This document shows positions 21,546 through 33,057 of a stretch of DNA of 58,945 bases, in pieces. The notes beneath the pieces were generated by a model that did no database searches, had not been told where the DNA came from, and worked only from the letters and a program-made list of their open reading frames with translations. How positions within the stretch are numbered: the first letter of the stretch is position 1; each line of letters starts with the position of its first letter. Source of the DNA: Tilletiaria anomala UBC 951 (Eukaryota > Basidiomycota > Exobasidiomycetes > Georgefischeriales > Tilletiariaceae). The stretch covers positions 1-58,945 of the forward strand of contig NW_013546910.1 in NCBI RefSeq assembly GCF_000711695.1, read 5' to 3'. The position numbers and the translations under genes are program-made.

Positions 21546-24210
21546 CTAGTCCTCGTGCAACGCAACGATGCTTGCATCCTGGGGGTTGGCAGCCTCGAGC
21601 GGCAGCTCGGCGACGGGCGGGGCGCCTTCGAGCGCGATGGGTGCGTGTGCAAGTGCAGCGACAGCATCGCCCTCGGCGACAGGGAGCGCCACCACTGATG
21701 CAGTGACTTCTGCTACTCCTCTTGCGTCCGCCAGTCCCTCGCTGCCGGCGACCGAGACGGCTTGCGGCGTCTCGTAGCCGACGGCCTCCGAGTCCGTCGA
21801 ACGGCAGGTGCCATCGCCGTCCGTCTGCGGGGAAGCAGGAGCAGAAGCAGCAACCGGCACTGCGGTAACGGCAGCTGGGGCCGTGGCGGGCAATATGATC
21901 GCTTGTTTCTCCTGCGGCGCAGTCTGCTGGGCTGCTGCCAGTGGTGCGGTTGGCGCAGCGCTTGCAACAGCAGGGGCGACGACGCTTGTTTGTGCTTCGT
22001 GGGCCTGTACAGAAGCGACGGCAGCCGCAGCAACCGCGACGCTAGCACCAGCACCAGTGTTGGCGCCGGCGCCGGCGGGATGGCTCCCAGGCTTGGCGGC
22101 CTCGGACTCAGCGGCAGCGGCAGCAGCAGCACCATTTGGAACAGGAGAGGCAGCGGCGGTGCTCGGCTGAGCTTCTTTGAGCGTATGATCAAGTGGTGGC
22201 TCCGATGCATTTGCCGGTTCTGCTGCTGTTGCATTCACAGGCTCAGGCGTAGCCAACGACGACGACGATTGCGCCTGCTCCGCGTCCTGCTTTTGGGTAG
22301 CTGCATACGTAGCAGCGGGCGTTGTCTCCTTCGGGTCGCTCTGCGCCTTGTCCGCTTTCGCAGAAGCGGCATTAGCATCGGCGGCATCATCAGCATCGGC
22401 ATCAGCGGTAGGAACAGCCTTGCGGCCGGAAAAAGTAGCCATAGCAGCAGCCTTCTTCGATGGCGAAGCCGCCGCCGAGCCTGAAGCGGGTGCGGATACG
22501 GACGACTTGCGACCCTTCTTCTCCATGCTCCTGTCCCTGGCAGCGTCCTCGTCTGGATCGGTGAGCCTGTCCTTCTTGCGCCCAAAACCAAACAGCCCAA
22601 AGCTGGTCTTACGGATGGACATGGCGCGCACCGAGCCCGCTTTGCTCGGCGCGCCAGTAGCAGCGGCAGCGACGGGTGTGGAGCCTGAGAGCGGCGCGCT
22701 GGCAACGGCGTTCTTGACTTCTTGGAGCGGCGTTGTTGTCTTGACAGTCGTGTGGATCGGCGCGCTGCTGGTCGTATGTGCCGCGGCGACGCCGTTTCCA
22801 TCGCTGCCGGCCGTCTTGTCTTTGGCCGCTGATGCACCTGCCGCACCACCGGCCACGGCGGCTGCTGCGGTGGCAGCAGGCTCCTTGTTGCTCTTCAGCT
22901 CGGCACCCTCAGTCTTCTGATTCTTTTTCTCATCAACCTTTGCATCGCTGCTGCTCGTCTCTACGACAGGCTTGCTGGAGGCAGGCACAGGCGCGGCAAC
23001 GGAGCTGCTGCCAGTCTTGCCTGGGGAGGACTTGGCCGCAGTAACGCTGAGGTGCGTGCCGTTCGCGTTTGCCTGGCTGTTCTCGCGCACAGCGGCGCTG
23101 CTGCTGCTGCTGCTGGTGGTTCCTAACGCGGCGACAGCGGGCGCACGACGCGTGGTGCCATTCGGCAGCAAAGCCGATGGCTTAGGTTCCTTACCAGCGC
23201 TGGCACTGCTGAAATCGAGGCCGATACTACCGACACCAGCGGCAGAGGCATCTGTGCTACTGCCGACGACGGCGCCGGGGAGGAGGGTGGGCGAGAAGCC
23301 ACTGAGGAGCTTCTGCTTTCTGCGGTGACTCGCCTCGAGGTCGTCAAGGTCCATGAGCAGGTCCGAGATGCCGCTACCTGGTGTGCTGCCGCTGCCGCTG
23401 CCACCGCCGCCAGCAGCGTTGCTGCCGCTTGCCGCACCTGCGACTGATCCGGCGGTCTCGCTGCTAAGGGGCCCGCCGCCGAAGGAGATGTTCTGTAAGT
23501 CTTTGGAAGAGGTCAGCATTGGCGTGCTGTGTTCCTCCTGCGCCGGCTCGGTAGAGAAGCTGGGGATCCATGTCCGCCGCCTGCAGGGAATGGGGAGGAA
23601 AACGACCGTCCTGTGTCAGCGCTGTCCAGGAAGAACGATCTTTCATGCATGGGAAGGGAGAGAGTGGCAGAGGAACGCACGCCTTGAGGAAGCTCTGGAG
23701 CTGCTCGCTATTGTCGGGCGTGTTGGCGCTCGGGCTGCCAGTCAGGCTGATGGCCTCCCAGTCGACGCCTTTACCTGCAAAGAGCTCCGAGGGCCTGGGC
23801 TTGTTGTCCGTGGCATTGACGGCGATGGAGGCAATAGTCAGGGTCGAGGGCATGGTTGTAGTGTCACCCTGCGCTTGCACTTGTGCAGCGGCCGAGGAGT
23901 GGGAAGAGAAGGAGGAGGAGGAGGAGGCGATGGCTGCCTTGGCGTGCGCGCTGCCCCGGCCTTGCTTGCTGGACTGGCTGCCGAATTTTTTCAGTGGGTG
24001 GGAGCTATCCTTGGGCTTGAGCTCGCCTGCGGTCGCCCGCGAGTAGGACGATGCGGTTCCAGCACCGGCGCCATTGATAAACTTGGGCGATTCGCCGAGG
24101 ACATCGGAAGCGTTGCGGTTTCTTTCCGCTGCAGCGGTGGGAGCCTTGTCGCCGGCGCTCTCGGCGATGGACTCAGTGCGCTTCTTGTTGGTTCGAGAGA
24201 AGAGGCCCAT
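21546..24210 (-). CDS. Ala/Ser-rich low-complexity protein, function unknown
   Basis: Two exons (23681-24210, 21546-23580) give 854 residues. The start MGLFSRTNKKRTES is basic. The 100-nt intron (GTGCGT...CTGCAG) joins SEQLQSFLK to IPSFSTEPAQEEHSTPML, restoring a single frame. Conserved-looking islands are MPSTLTIASIAVNA with DNKPRPSELFAGKGVDWEAI (about 130-165), SDLLMDLDDLEASHRRKQKL (about 235-260) and SIRKTSFGLFGFGRKKDRL (about 470-490). The rest is Ala/Ser/Pro-rich with long alanine stretches and no cysteine-rich, membrane or catalytic region. GVDWEAI and the LMDLDDLE island suggest short interaction motifs in a scaffold protein, but I do not recognise the family. The antisense strand is open over long distances because of composition, not a gene. 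Confidence 0.75.
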
Positions 24211-25226
24211 CGTGTCTGCCTGGCGCTTGCTTCTTCTTGCGGGGTGTGCTGGGGCGAGCTGGGGCTGGTGCTGCCCTGGCTTGCTTTCGCTTTGCTGCAG
24301 AGAGAGGACCAACGAGAGTCCGGGGTTCAAACAGGGAACAAGCGATGCGCGGCGAGGGAAGGCGGTGGAGGGTTAAACGGCGTCGCGCCGCAGAGTGAGC
24401 TCGGCAGGTGGTGAGGTTAGGTGGTCGAGCGGATGATGATGATCTGCTGAGGAAGTGGCGATGCGCGCGCCAGCCCAGCTGAGCCCAGTGTCGCCAGTAA
24501 CAGTGGCAGTGCCCGCGACTGGATTCGTTCACTTCTCAACGACGCGGTGCGCTGCAGGCAAGCCGCGTTTTCGCTGCTTCACTCGAATGTACGGGCGTAG
24601 TGCCTGCCTGCCTCCCTTGGCTGGCATGGCCACTGGCCGTGCAGCGCGCGAGTGGGCAGCACTGCGACTGAACTCCACTTCATTAGAGCATGCAAGCATC
24701 AGCCCACGCTATCCCATTGCAGCACTCTTTTGCTGCCTGTGCGCAGCTTGCAGCCGGCAGCTGCACAGAGGGAGCTTTTCGCCACCCATTCCCACACCAG
24801 CCAGCACTACAGCGCAAATACAGTCAACCCAATAGTTGATGGCTGGGGATTAGGGTTATGCACACGGATCACAGCAGAGGCGCTTAGAGTGCTGCAGTGC
24901 AAAAGACACAAGTGACGCCTCGCCTGGACGGCCGTGCACGGTCCTCCGCGATTCGAGGGAAAAGCCCACCAAGGCAAAGAGGGCGAGAGACGGAGAAAGC
25001 GGCGCAGAACAAAGCAATGAAGCATGATCGTTCGCCGAGAGAAACATGCATACATACATACACACACGGGCCCCGCGCGAGACAGACTGGACCTGGATCC
25101 AGGGTCGAATTTCAATGACGACGAACGCGCACGGAGAGGATGCACCCCGCGCGCGCGCTCGCTGACCCCCTCTCACTCTTTTCTTCTCCAAATTGACGAA
25201 ATACTAGCAGCGCGCTCGCTGCTGCT
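24211..25226. other. intergenic region upstream of the Ala/Ser-rich gene
   Basis: This 1 kb stretch separates the start of the minus-strand Ala/Ser-rich gene from the 3' end of GND1. It should hold the promoter of the former. It contains a telobox-like site at 24850 and a CATACATACATACACACAC run near 25048-25070. No conserved ORF was found. Confidence 0.45.
24850..24858 (+). promoter_or_regulatory. telobox-like motif TTAGGGTTA
   Basis: The context is ATTAGGGTTATGCACAC, about 640 bases upstream of the Ala/Ser-rich gene. It shares an extended core TAGGGTTATGC.CAC with the site at 49124, suggesting more than chance, but no function is shown. Confidence 0.3.
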
Positions 25227-27349
25227 TCAGGCAGAGTACGTGCTGGCAGACACGTTGCCGCCTCGGCCCGTCCAGTTGATGTGGATATCCTGGCCCGCCG
25301 GCAGCTTGGCGTTCTCCTTGCCCGGCAGGACGCGGAAGGTGTGTGCACTGTGAGCGGATGGCAGGGGCAACCCCGAGTCAGTCAGTCAATTGATCACGCA
25401 CAGACAGACATCTGTTCCGCCGCCGTCTGTGCTCACCCAAAGTAGTCGCGCTGCGCCTGCAACAGGTTCGCCGGCACGCGCTCGGTCCTGTAGCCGTCAA
25501 AGAACGCAAGCGCTGTCGAAAAGGCAGGTGTTGGGATGCCCCAAAGCATTGCTTGCGCGACGACGCGGCGCCAGCCGTCCTGCGCGGCGTGGATCGCCTT
25601 GTTGAAAAAGTCGTCGAATAGCAGGTTCTCCAGCTGCGGGTCCTTGCGGAACGCGTTTGTGATGTCCTTGAGGAAAACCGAGCGGATGATGCAGCCACCG
25701 CGCCACATCAGCGCGATCGACGGGTTGTTCAGCGTCCAGTTGTACTCCTTGGCCGCCTCGCGCATCAGCATAAAGCCCTGCGCGTACGACACAATCTTGG
25801 ACGCGTACAGCGCCTGCTCCAAGTCCTTGACAAACTGAGTCTTGTCGCCCTCGAAGGGCTTGATTTGCGGGCCGCTCAGGATCTTCGACGCGCGCGTGCG
25901 CTCCGCCTTGAGCGACGACAGGCAGCGCGCAAACACTGCCTCGCCGATCAGCGTAACTGGCTGGCCGAGGTCCAGCGCAGAGATCGCCGTCCACTTGCCC
26001 GTCCCTTTTTGGCCGGCAGAGTCTGCGAGGCAGAGATGTCGTGTACGATAAGTAGGAGTTACGTCAGCAACTACTGCACACACACACACGGAGCACAGCA
26101 CAAGAGGCGACACAACGCACCTAGGATCTTCTCGAGCATCGGCTCTCCATCGTCGTCCTTGTAGCGCAGAATATCGCGCGTGATCTCGATCAAGAAGGAG
26201 TCAAGGACGCCCTTGTTCCACTGATCAAACACGTCGGCAATCTCGTCGTTGGAAAAGCCAACGCCTCGCTTAAGGATGTCATAGGCCTCGCAGATAAGCT
26301 GCATGTCGCCGTACTCAATGCCGTTGTGCACCATCTTGACGTAGTGCCCCGAGCCGGTCTGGCCGACCCAGTCGCAGCATGGCTCGCCGTCCGACTGCGC
26401 GGCGGTCTTCTGGAAGATCTCCTTGATATGCGGCCAGGCGGCATCCGAGCCACCGGGCATCAATGACGGGCCATGGCGGGCACCTTCCTCGCCACCTGAG
26501 ACACCCGAGCCGACGAAGAGCAGGCCCTTCTTCTCGAGCTCGGCCGTGCGGCGGATCGAGTCGGGGTAGTGCGAGTTGCCGCCGTCGATAATGATGTCGC
26601 CCTTCTCGAGGTGAGGCACGAGCTGGTCGATGAATGCATCGACAGCAGAACCGGCCTTAACGAGGAGAATGATCTTGCGCGGACGCTTCAACTTGGCAAC
26701 GAACTCCTCGATCGACTTGGCGCCGACGACGTTGGTGCCTGCACAGCGTCGCAAGACAGGGTGTGCAAGGTAAGCTCACGTTCCAGTGGGAGCGATCCTG
26801 CCAATGTAAACAGAACTCACCCTTGGCCTCGTTGTTGAGGAAGTCGTCAACCTTGGAGACAGTCCGGTTGTAGGCGCAGACAGTGAAGCCTTTGTCTGTT
26901 TCGGCAAGGGCCCGAGCGGGGTGATTTCAGCATTCAAAAGCACCAAAACATACTATGGAGACAGCATCCACCAACCGTTCATGTTCAGAATCAAGTTCTG
27001 GCCCCTGTGGTGACAATCGAATGTCAATTAGCGATTCCGGCCACTCTCTGGACTGCAACTCACATGACGGCCAGGCCGATGAGGCCAATGTCCGCACTGC
27101 ATGGCGTTTCAAAAAGACATTGCAATTGCAAAGAAGCGGTGTAGCGCAGAAAGAGTGGCAATCGGAAAGGCCAATGGTCAGCGTCGATATTGCTCCAGGG
27201 ATCACAGCACGTTCTTCTGATCTGTTCGCGCATCTGTCGCAGCCTGGGGACAAACACAAGCCCGTATCTGCTCGCCTTTCCCTGCAACAGATTCTTCTGT
27301 GCAATTTCTCGTGCTCCGTATAAGCGCGCACTCACACTGCCTGAGACAT
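25227..27349 (-). CDS. GND1: 6-phosphogluconate dehydrogenase, decarboxylating
   Basis: Seven exons on the minus strand (27336-27349, 27064-27096, 26976-27004, 26821-26895, 26121-26738, 25437-26022, 25227-25347) give 491 residues, the family's usual length. The enzyme converts 6-phosphogluconate and NADP to ribulose 5-phosphate, CO2 and NADPH in the pentose phosphate pathway. The first exons are tiny and spell [20 protein letters not shown], with the Rossmann GLAVMG motif. Then come [13 protein letters not shown], the substrate-binding [20 protein letters not shown], and [18 protein letters not shown] with the catalytic lysine near 180. The 3' end is [19 protein letters not shown], the conserved C-terminus. 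The first intron is long (239 nt), which often carries regulatory signals in highly expressed genes. The start codon is fixed by the 14-nt first exon. Confidence 0.97.
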
Positions 27350-28270
27350 CTTTGCAGCGGTCCGACGGGAAGATGTGGAAAGGAGGTGGGAAGCGATGGA
27401 AGAGACCCGGGCGAGAATCTTGGCGTTGTGCTGGGGGAGGAGAAAGGAAAGAGCAAAGAAGGACGATGCGTCACTTGCTCGATTGTGGTGCTTCTTGTAC
27501 GATGTTTCTTTGGAGGCGATTTACAATTGGCAAGCAAGCTTTGGAGCCAGATGGGGTGAGGAGGGAAGAAGGAGAAGATCAAGGACTAGATGAAGGTGTG
27601 GATGCTGTAGCCGAAAGATAGAAAGCCGAGCGGAGGTTCTGAGGGAAGCGAGCACCTCCCCCCAAAGCAGAGGGATCGGCGGGGCAGCAGCCGACACTCC
27701 GTAATGTGATGTGATGGGAGTTTCGATTGGGAGAGAAGTGTGTGGGCACGGGCCACGGTGACTGGGCAGACCACACACGCAAGACTCACACACACCAGCA
27801 GCCAACACCCACCCCAGTCTTCCAACAATGAAGAATGTGACGCAAACCGGTGCGCGCCCACACGGGGTGGGGGGAGGATGGGGAGGGTGACGGATTTGCC
27901 AGCGCATTCATCCATTTTGCGCACTGGCCAGCCCTCTTGTCCCCTGTGCGCGGAGTTGTGCTCCTCCATTCCGCTCGCCATGCCTTCATTTCTTATGCCC
28001 ACCGCTGGAGATCAAAAACGGGCTACTTGATCGGGTTTACACAAAACTACAAGTCACGTGTGGCATACCAGCGCGAACGCGTCTGTACGACCAGCGGAAT
28101 AAACACATGACGCGACCCATCATCCTCAGCATCGTCTGTCCATTCACATTCACCATCAGCTTTGCATATGCATTCAGCTGGTCAAGCGAAATCACTTGCT
28201 CGTCGATCGTGCAGGGAACTCTGCAACCATCCCACGCGGTCTTGTACGTCCTTCCTGTCTGCCGCCCAGC
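27350..28270. other. divergent intergenic region (GND1 / condensin)
   Basis: This 920-base region sits between two divergent genes and contains both promoters. It is GC-rich with polypurine tracts (27370-27440) that may belong to the GND1 5' untranslated region. I see no conserved ORF. Confidence 0.45.
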
Positions 28271-31200
28271 ATGCTTTCGACAGAAGCGAGAACAGCTGGG
28301 AGAGCCCGCTCCAAGGCACAACAGCAGCAGCAGCAGCGCAACAGGGCCACTAGCCCCAGCTCGTCTCCGGAGCCCGACGACGCGCAGAAGCATCTTACCG
28401 CGCTTCCCTCGGCCATCGCGCAGATATTTTCAGCCTCGCAGCACTCGCTGGCCGTGCACCGCAAGCACGTCGTCGCGCTTTTCAACCAGCACGCCTCGGT
28501 GGCCCGCTTGATGCAGGAGACGCCGAGGGGCACCAAGCTCGTCGGCGAAAAGGCGTTCAACGACGCTTTCATCCCTTGTGTCAACCGTGTGCTCTCCGTC
28601 AAGAAGGGCGAGACCGTTGCAGACCGCTGCCTTAAGTTCATCTCAGCGTATGCCCATTATGCACAGATGGCTTTCCGCAGGCAAGCGCGCGAAGAGGCGG
28701 GTACCGCTGGTGATGATGAAGACGAGGACGACGAAGATGATACGACGGCGACTCGTTTCGTCGAGATCCTCCTCAAGCATTGTCTGCGTGGATTCGGAGC
28801 AAAGAATAAGAATGTTCGCCTGAGGTGCTGCCAGCTAGTAGCACTCCTCGTCAACAACCTCGAGAGCTTGAGGTGAGTTCCGCTTCCCCAAGCCTGCGCT
28901 GCACGCTGGACCCCTGATCGATATACTCGCCCTCAGCGACGACCTATTCGAGACTCTCAAGTCATTTTTACTCGAACGTGTGAACGACAAGGAGAGCTCC
29001 GTGCGCGTGCAGGCCATTGTCGCCATCGCTAAATTGCAGCAGGCCTCTGGCGACGACGTCGAACAGGGCGAGGAGGATGAGGTGCAGGACATGCTCGTGT
29101 GGATGCTGCGCCACGATCCCAGCGCGTGAGTTCGAGTGCTTTCACGTCCCTTCACCTCCCACAGTCGTTTCTGATCCTTCCCTCGAATGCTCGCAGAGAG
29201 GTTCGAAGAGCAGCGTTGTTCAACCTCTCGCTGACTTCCACTACCTTCCCGCACATCCTCGAGCGCCTGCGTGACGTCGATGCGATCAACCGGCGCTGCG
29301 TCTTCCTCGGCTCGCTCGCCATGCTCCCCGCCCTACTACCCTCGGCCGCCCAAGTGCAGCAAGCCTCCACCAGTTCTCAGCTGCTGAGCCCAAAGACAAC
29401 GAGCGAGGCGATCGGTGTCGGTCTACGCGACCGCGAGGAAAGCGTGCGCCGTGCGACCAAAAAGCTCATGGGCACCTGGATCGACGCATGCAACGGCGAC
29501 CTAGAGGATTTCCTGAGGCGCTTCGACCTGCTCTCGCCCAGCGGGTCCGGCATGGAGGTGGCACAGCAGGCTCTCGCGACCATGTTCGACGCCAAACCCG
29601 CGCTGGCGGACCATGTCGTGCTGGTGGACGACGCGTTCTGGAACGACCTGACGCCCGCAAAAGCCCTGCTTGCTAAAGTCCTGCTCGATCATTGGCGCGA
29701 CAAGACGCGCGAGCTGAACAGGTGGGAGAACGCCATGCCGCCCGTCACCGCGCTCGCTTTCCGTGTGCAGAAGCACTTCAATGACATGATAGCTGCGAGC
29801 GAGCAGCAGCAGCAGAAGCGACAAGACCAAGAAGGAGACGAGTACGCAAAGCAGGAGCGCATCGTTCTGCTTCTACTGCAGATCGCACTACACGCAGACT
29901 ACGCAGATGAGATTGGCCGCCGCAAAATGTTTGGTCTGCTGCGCGAGATGATGTCGACTCACGCGCACGCCTCGTTGCTTTCTGATGACCTCACCGCCGC
30001 GTGCCTGGACTTGCTGCTCAAGCTGAGCAACGGGCAGCGCGACTTTATGCGCATCGTCGTGGAAATCACGCAACAGCTTGAAGACGATGACTTCAGCCAA
30101 GACGAAGACGAGTGTGTCGAAGCAAGCCAAGATCTCGTCGCAGCACCTGATGAGACGACGCTGCCGGTGACGTCCAATTGCCGAATGAGTGGCAGCAAGA
30201 AACGGCCAAGCAAAACCGGCGTATCAGAGGAAGAGCTCGTCGAGCGCAATGCACGACGTCTGACCATCGTGCGCGGCATGCTCGAACGCGTCGGTGGCGC
30301 ATTGCAAGAAAATACCGCCTTCCATGGCCTGATCCCGCAGCTGATTGCACCGGCCGTCCGCTCCAAGGACGCGTGGGTTCGCGAGCAAGGTCTGACTTGC
30401 CTGGGCCTCAGCTGCCTGCTTGACAAGAAGCTTGCGCTTGAGACGTTCCCGCTCTTTCTCGACCAGGTGCAGCGCGGCGCTGACGGCGTCAAGCTGTGTG
30501 CAGTACAGCTGGTTTTTGATTTGATCATCGCGCACGGCATCCCGTACCTTGCCAGCCGCACCGTCGGCTCGCGCGAGGAGCTCGGCGACGACGAGTACGC
30601 CGTCAAGGCCAAGGAGGCGCTCGGCCAGATCATGTCCTTTCTGCTCTCGCTTCTCGAAGACGACGATGAGGCGGTCCAGGCATCTGCCGCGCTCGGCATC
30701 GCCAAGTTAATGCTCGCGGGGATCGTCGACGATGCGGACGATGTGCTGAAGAGCATGGTGCTCGTGTATATGAGCCCCGAGACTGCTGACAATCAGGAGC
30801 TGCGACAGTGCCTGAGCTACTTCCTACCTGCGTATTGCTACTCATCGCCTATTAACCAGCGGCGCCTGCAGCGCGTCTGGCTGGACACGCTCACCGTGTT
30901 AAGCGATGTGTATACGGACAAGGACGCTGAGCAGGAGATGGTCGCGCCACAGCAGATTGCGCTGCAGCTCATCGACTGGATGGACGCGGGAAAAGCCATC
31001 TACCCCGGGACCAAGGACAGCAGCATCAACGCTGATGTGCTGGTTGACATTCTTAAGGAGCTCGTCCGCGACCAGCGCGATGAGCGAAAGATGTTCGCGC
31101 AGCTCCTCGGCAAGGTCACCCTACCCGACGAGCTGCACGAGGCCAAGGTAAATACCGTGCTCCTCCTCTGCGGCGTCCTGGCGGGGCTCGATCCGTTCGA

Positions 31201-31707
31201 CTCGACCGTCGCGGCGAACGCATTCGCACGATTCCATGCAGCAGTCGAGAAACAGTACGCGGATGCCGCCGAGGCGCTCGATGCTCGCCATTGCTTGCGC
31301 GCAGCAGCGGATGGAGGCGCTGCGCAGGAGCCGGCGTACATCGATCTGCAGGAATTCTTCGCCAAACTGAACATCGATGCGATCAAGCTGCTCTCTGCGC
31401 CGACCACATCCAAAGCTGCTGCTTCTGCCAAGCGAGCTGCGCCACGCGCAAGGGCCAAGACTGCAGCAGCCTCTTCGAAGAGTGCAGTAGGAACCCGAAG
31501 GTAAGTCTGCAAGCCACGCAGGCGGCCACACAGTCGGAAACTAATGATTCCCACTCTCGCCTGTCCAGCCGCCGCAGAGGTGCAGCAGCGGAGGACGAAG
31601 GCGATGAGACGCAAGATGATGAGGCCAGCAGCGCTGCGCTGCAGGACGAGGAGAACGACGAGGCGGACGAGGAAGAGGAAGCACAAGACGACTTTGATGA
31701 CTTATGA
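28271..31707 (+). CDS. YCG1: condensin subunit 3 (Ycg1/CAP-G)
   Basis: Four exons (28271-28872, 28937-29125, 29197-31500, 31569-31707) give 1077 residues. The protein is the HEAT-repeat HAWK subunit of condensin that binds DNA with the kleisin Brn1 and compacts mitotic chromosomes. Family sequence includes LPSAIAQIFSASQHSLAVHR, RVLSVKKGETVADRCLKFIS, RFVEILLKHCLRGFGAKNKN with VRLRCCQLVALLV, and NDKESSVRVQAIVAIAKLQQ. Further on are DVDAINRRCVFLGSL, GLRDREESVRRATKKLMGTW, DAWVREQGLTCLGLSCLLDK and GVKLCAVQLVFDLIIAHG. The N-terminus is Gln/Ser-rich; the C-terminus is a basic AKRAAPRARAKT segment followed by a strongly acidic tail (DEENDEADEEEEAQDDFDDL). The introns (64-71 nt) have GT-AG ends and keep phase. 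The gene converges with SEC66 about 230 bases downstream. Confidence 0.93.
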
Positions 31708-31938
31708 AACGGCATGTAGATATCCTTCGTGGGCTTGAACTGGCTCAGAACCTTGGATCACGATACTCTTCTGTGTCTCTCTAATCCATGTTAACGTGGG
31801 AAGCGAGAATAAGAGTATGCTACATCGGCTGTGCGTGCGCTCGAAAGGCGCAATGGACTTTTTTTCTCGCGCCGAGGTGGTCTCGTTCGGCGGCATGTGA
31901 CATATCTTGCACTTTGCAACGATCCGGCTGGCCCACCC

Positions 31939-33057
31939 CTAGTCGTCTTCCCCTGCATCCTCGACCTTAGCCGCCTTGCTACCAGGACTAGGCGGCAACA
32001 GCGACCCCTCTGCCTGCTGCTGCTGCGCGGCGAGCGCCTGAGCCTGCATCTGCGCCTGCTGGACCATAGCCAACAACGGGGGCGGGAGCTGGCCACCATT
32101 GGCCTGTGCAATGGCGGGCAGCATCTGCGGTGTGATCTGACCTCCATTTGCCTGAATCGCCGCTGCGATCTGCGGCGGGAGCTGCATCTTAATCTGCTGC
32201 TGCCCAGTCCCTGTTGGAGTACCTGCGTCTGCGGCTCCGGCCGGTGGTAGGGGTTGTGCGCCAGATAAGACGGCGCCAGGTGGCAATGGGGAGGGCGCAC
32301 CATTCGCTTGCTGCGGGGCTTGCACTTGGATGGTCGTTCCTGGGGGTGTAACAAGCGGAGGGAGCTCAACCGTGGGTTTCGGTACAGGCTTGCCTTCCTT
32401 TTGTAGCTTGCGAACTGTCATGGAACGGAATGTGTCAATGAGCCCGCGGGAAAGGAAGCGAAATCGCGATTGATGGGTCGACTCACTTTCCGTCTCGCGT
32501 TGGTCCTTGATGCCATAATAGATCTCTTTGTGTTTGAGATGTGCGACCATCTCGCTGGCCGAGGGAAAGATGATTTGGCCCCATCCCTCCTTAAAAGTAT
32601 TTGCCTCCGAAACGACATCCAATATTTCCGCTTCGAGCTCCTTCTCGGCGAGCTGGAAGCGCTCCATCGTCTCATCACCTAGCGAGCCCTTCTGCAAGAG
32701 CTGCTGCAGCGCTTGCTTGTCGTCTCGCATTCGCATGATACGCCGCACATCTGCCATGGCACGGTTGAGCAGCGCAGCCTTCAAGACGTGGTCTGGGATC
32801 ATCGGTGGCTGTGGGCCTCGGCTGCTACTGCCGCCCTGGGTGCCGTTGGTCTCGTCCGGCACGGCATTTTGGGCTGCCGCTGAGACGAGCGATTGGTAGA
32901 TGTCCCGCTCCGGGTGGCCGTCGGGGAACCAGGGCTGGCTTCCGACGTCGCATACGACTCGCTGTGCTGATCGGCGTCGATAGATGCGAGAGAACGTGGA
33001 GAGGGAGACGAGCAGGAATACGATGTACCCGATGGGCACATAGATTGGGAGCGCCAT
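31939..33057 (-). CDS. SEC66: Sec66/Sec71 subunit of the Sec62/Sec63 translocation complex
   Basis: Two exons (32487-33057, 31939-32414) give 348 residues. Sec66 is an ER membrane protein that helps Sec63 and Sec61 carry out post-translational translocation. One membrane segment (YIVFLLVSLSTFSRIY) lies at the N-terminus, followed by basic RRR. Family signatures are QPWFPDGHPERDIYQSL, LKAALLNRAMADVRRIMRMR, LQQLLQKGSLGDETMERF and EKELEAEILDVVSEANTFKE, then GWGQIIFPSASEMVAH. The 72-nt intron 32415-32486 (GTGAGT...ACAG) is a multiple of three and stays open, so its retention would add 24 residues. Splicing gives RETE-IRKLQKEGK, which fits the family better. The C-terminal third is Gln/Pro-rich with two near-repeats of ANGGQ. 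Confidence 0.9.
   Translation of the reverse strand: MALPIYVPIGYIVFLLVSLSTFSRIYRRRSAQRVVCDVGSQPWFPDGHPERDIYQSLVSAAAQNAVPDETNGTQGGSSSRGPQPPMIPDHVLKAALLNRAMADVRRIMRMRDDKQALQQLLQKGSLGDETMERFQLAEKELEAEILDVVSEANTFKEGWGQIIFPSASEMVAHLKHKEIYYGIKDQRETESESTHQSRFRFLSRGLIDTFRSMTVRKLQKEGKPVPKPTVELPPLVTPPGTTIQVQAPQQANGAPSPLPPGAVLSGAQPLPPAGAADAGTPTGTGQQQIKMQLPPQIAAAIQANGGQITPQMLPAIAQANGGQLPPPLLAMVQQAQMQAQALAAQQQQAEGSLLPPSPGSKAAKVEDAGEDD

Noticed and set aside
21762-22920. plus-strand ORFs of 190-240 codons
   Set aside because: They are antisense to the Ala-rich exon and explained by GCN repeats.
23353-24414. 353-codon plus-strand ORF
   Set aside because: It mirrors the low-complexity minus-strand gene; composition is Gly/Arg-rich with no family match.
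25048-25070. CATACATACATACACACAC as a regulatory element
   Set aside because: It is a plain microsatellite; no further support.
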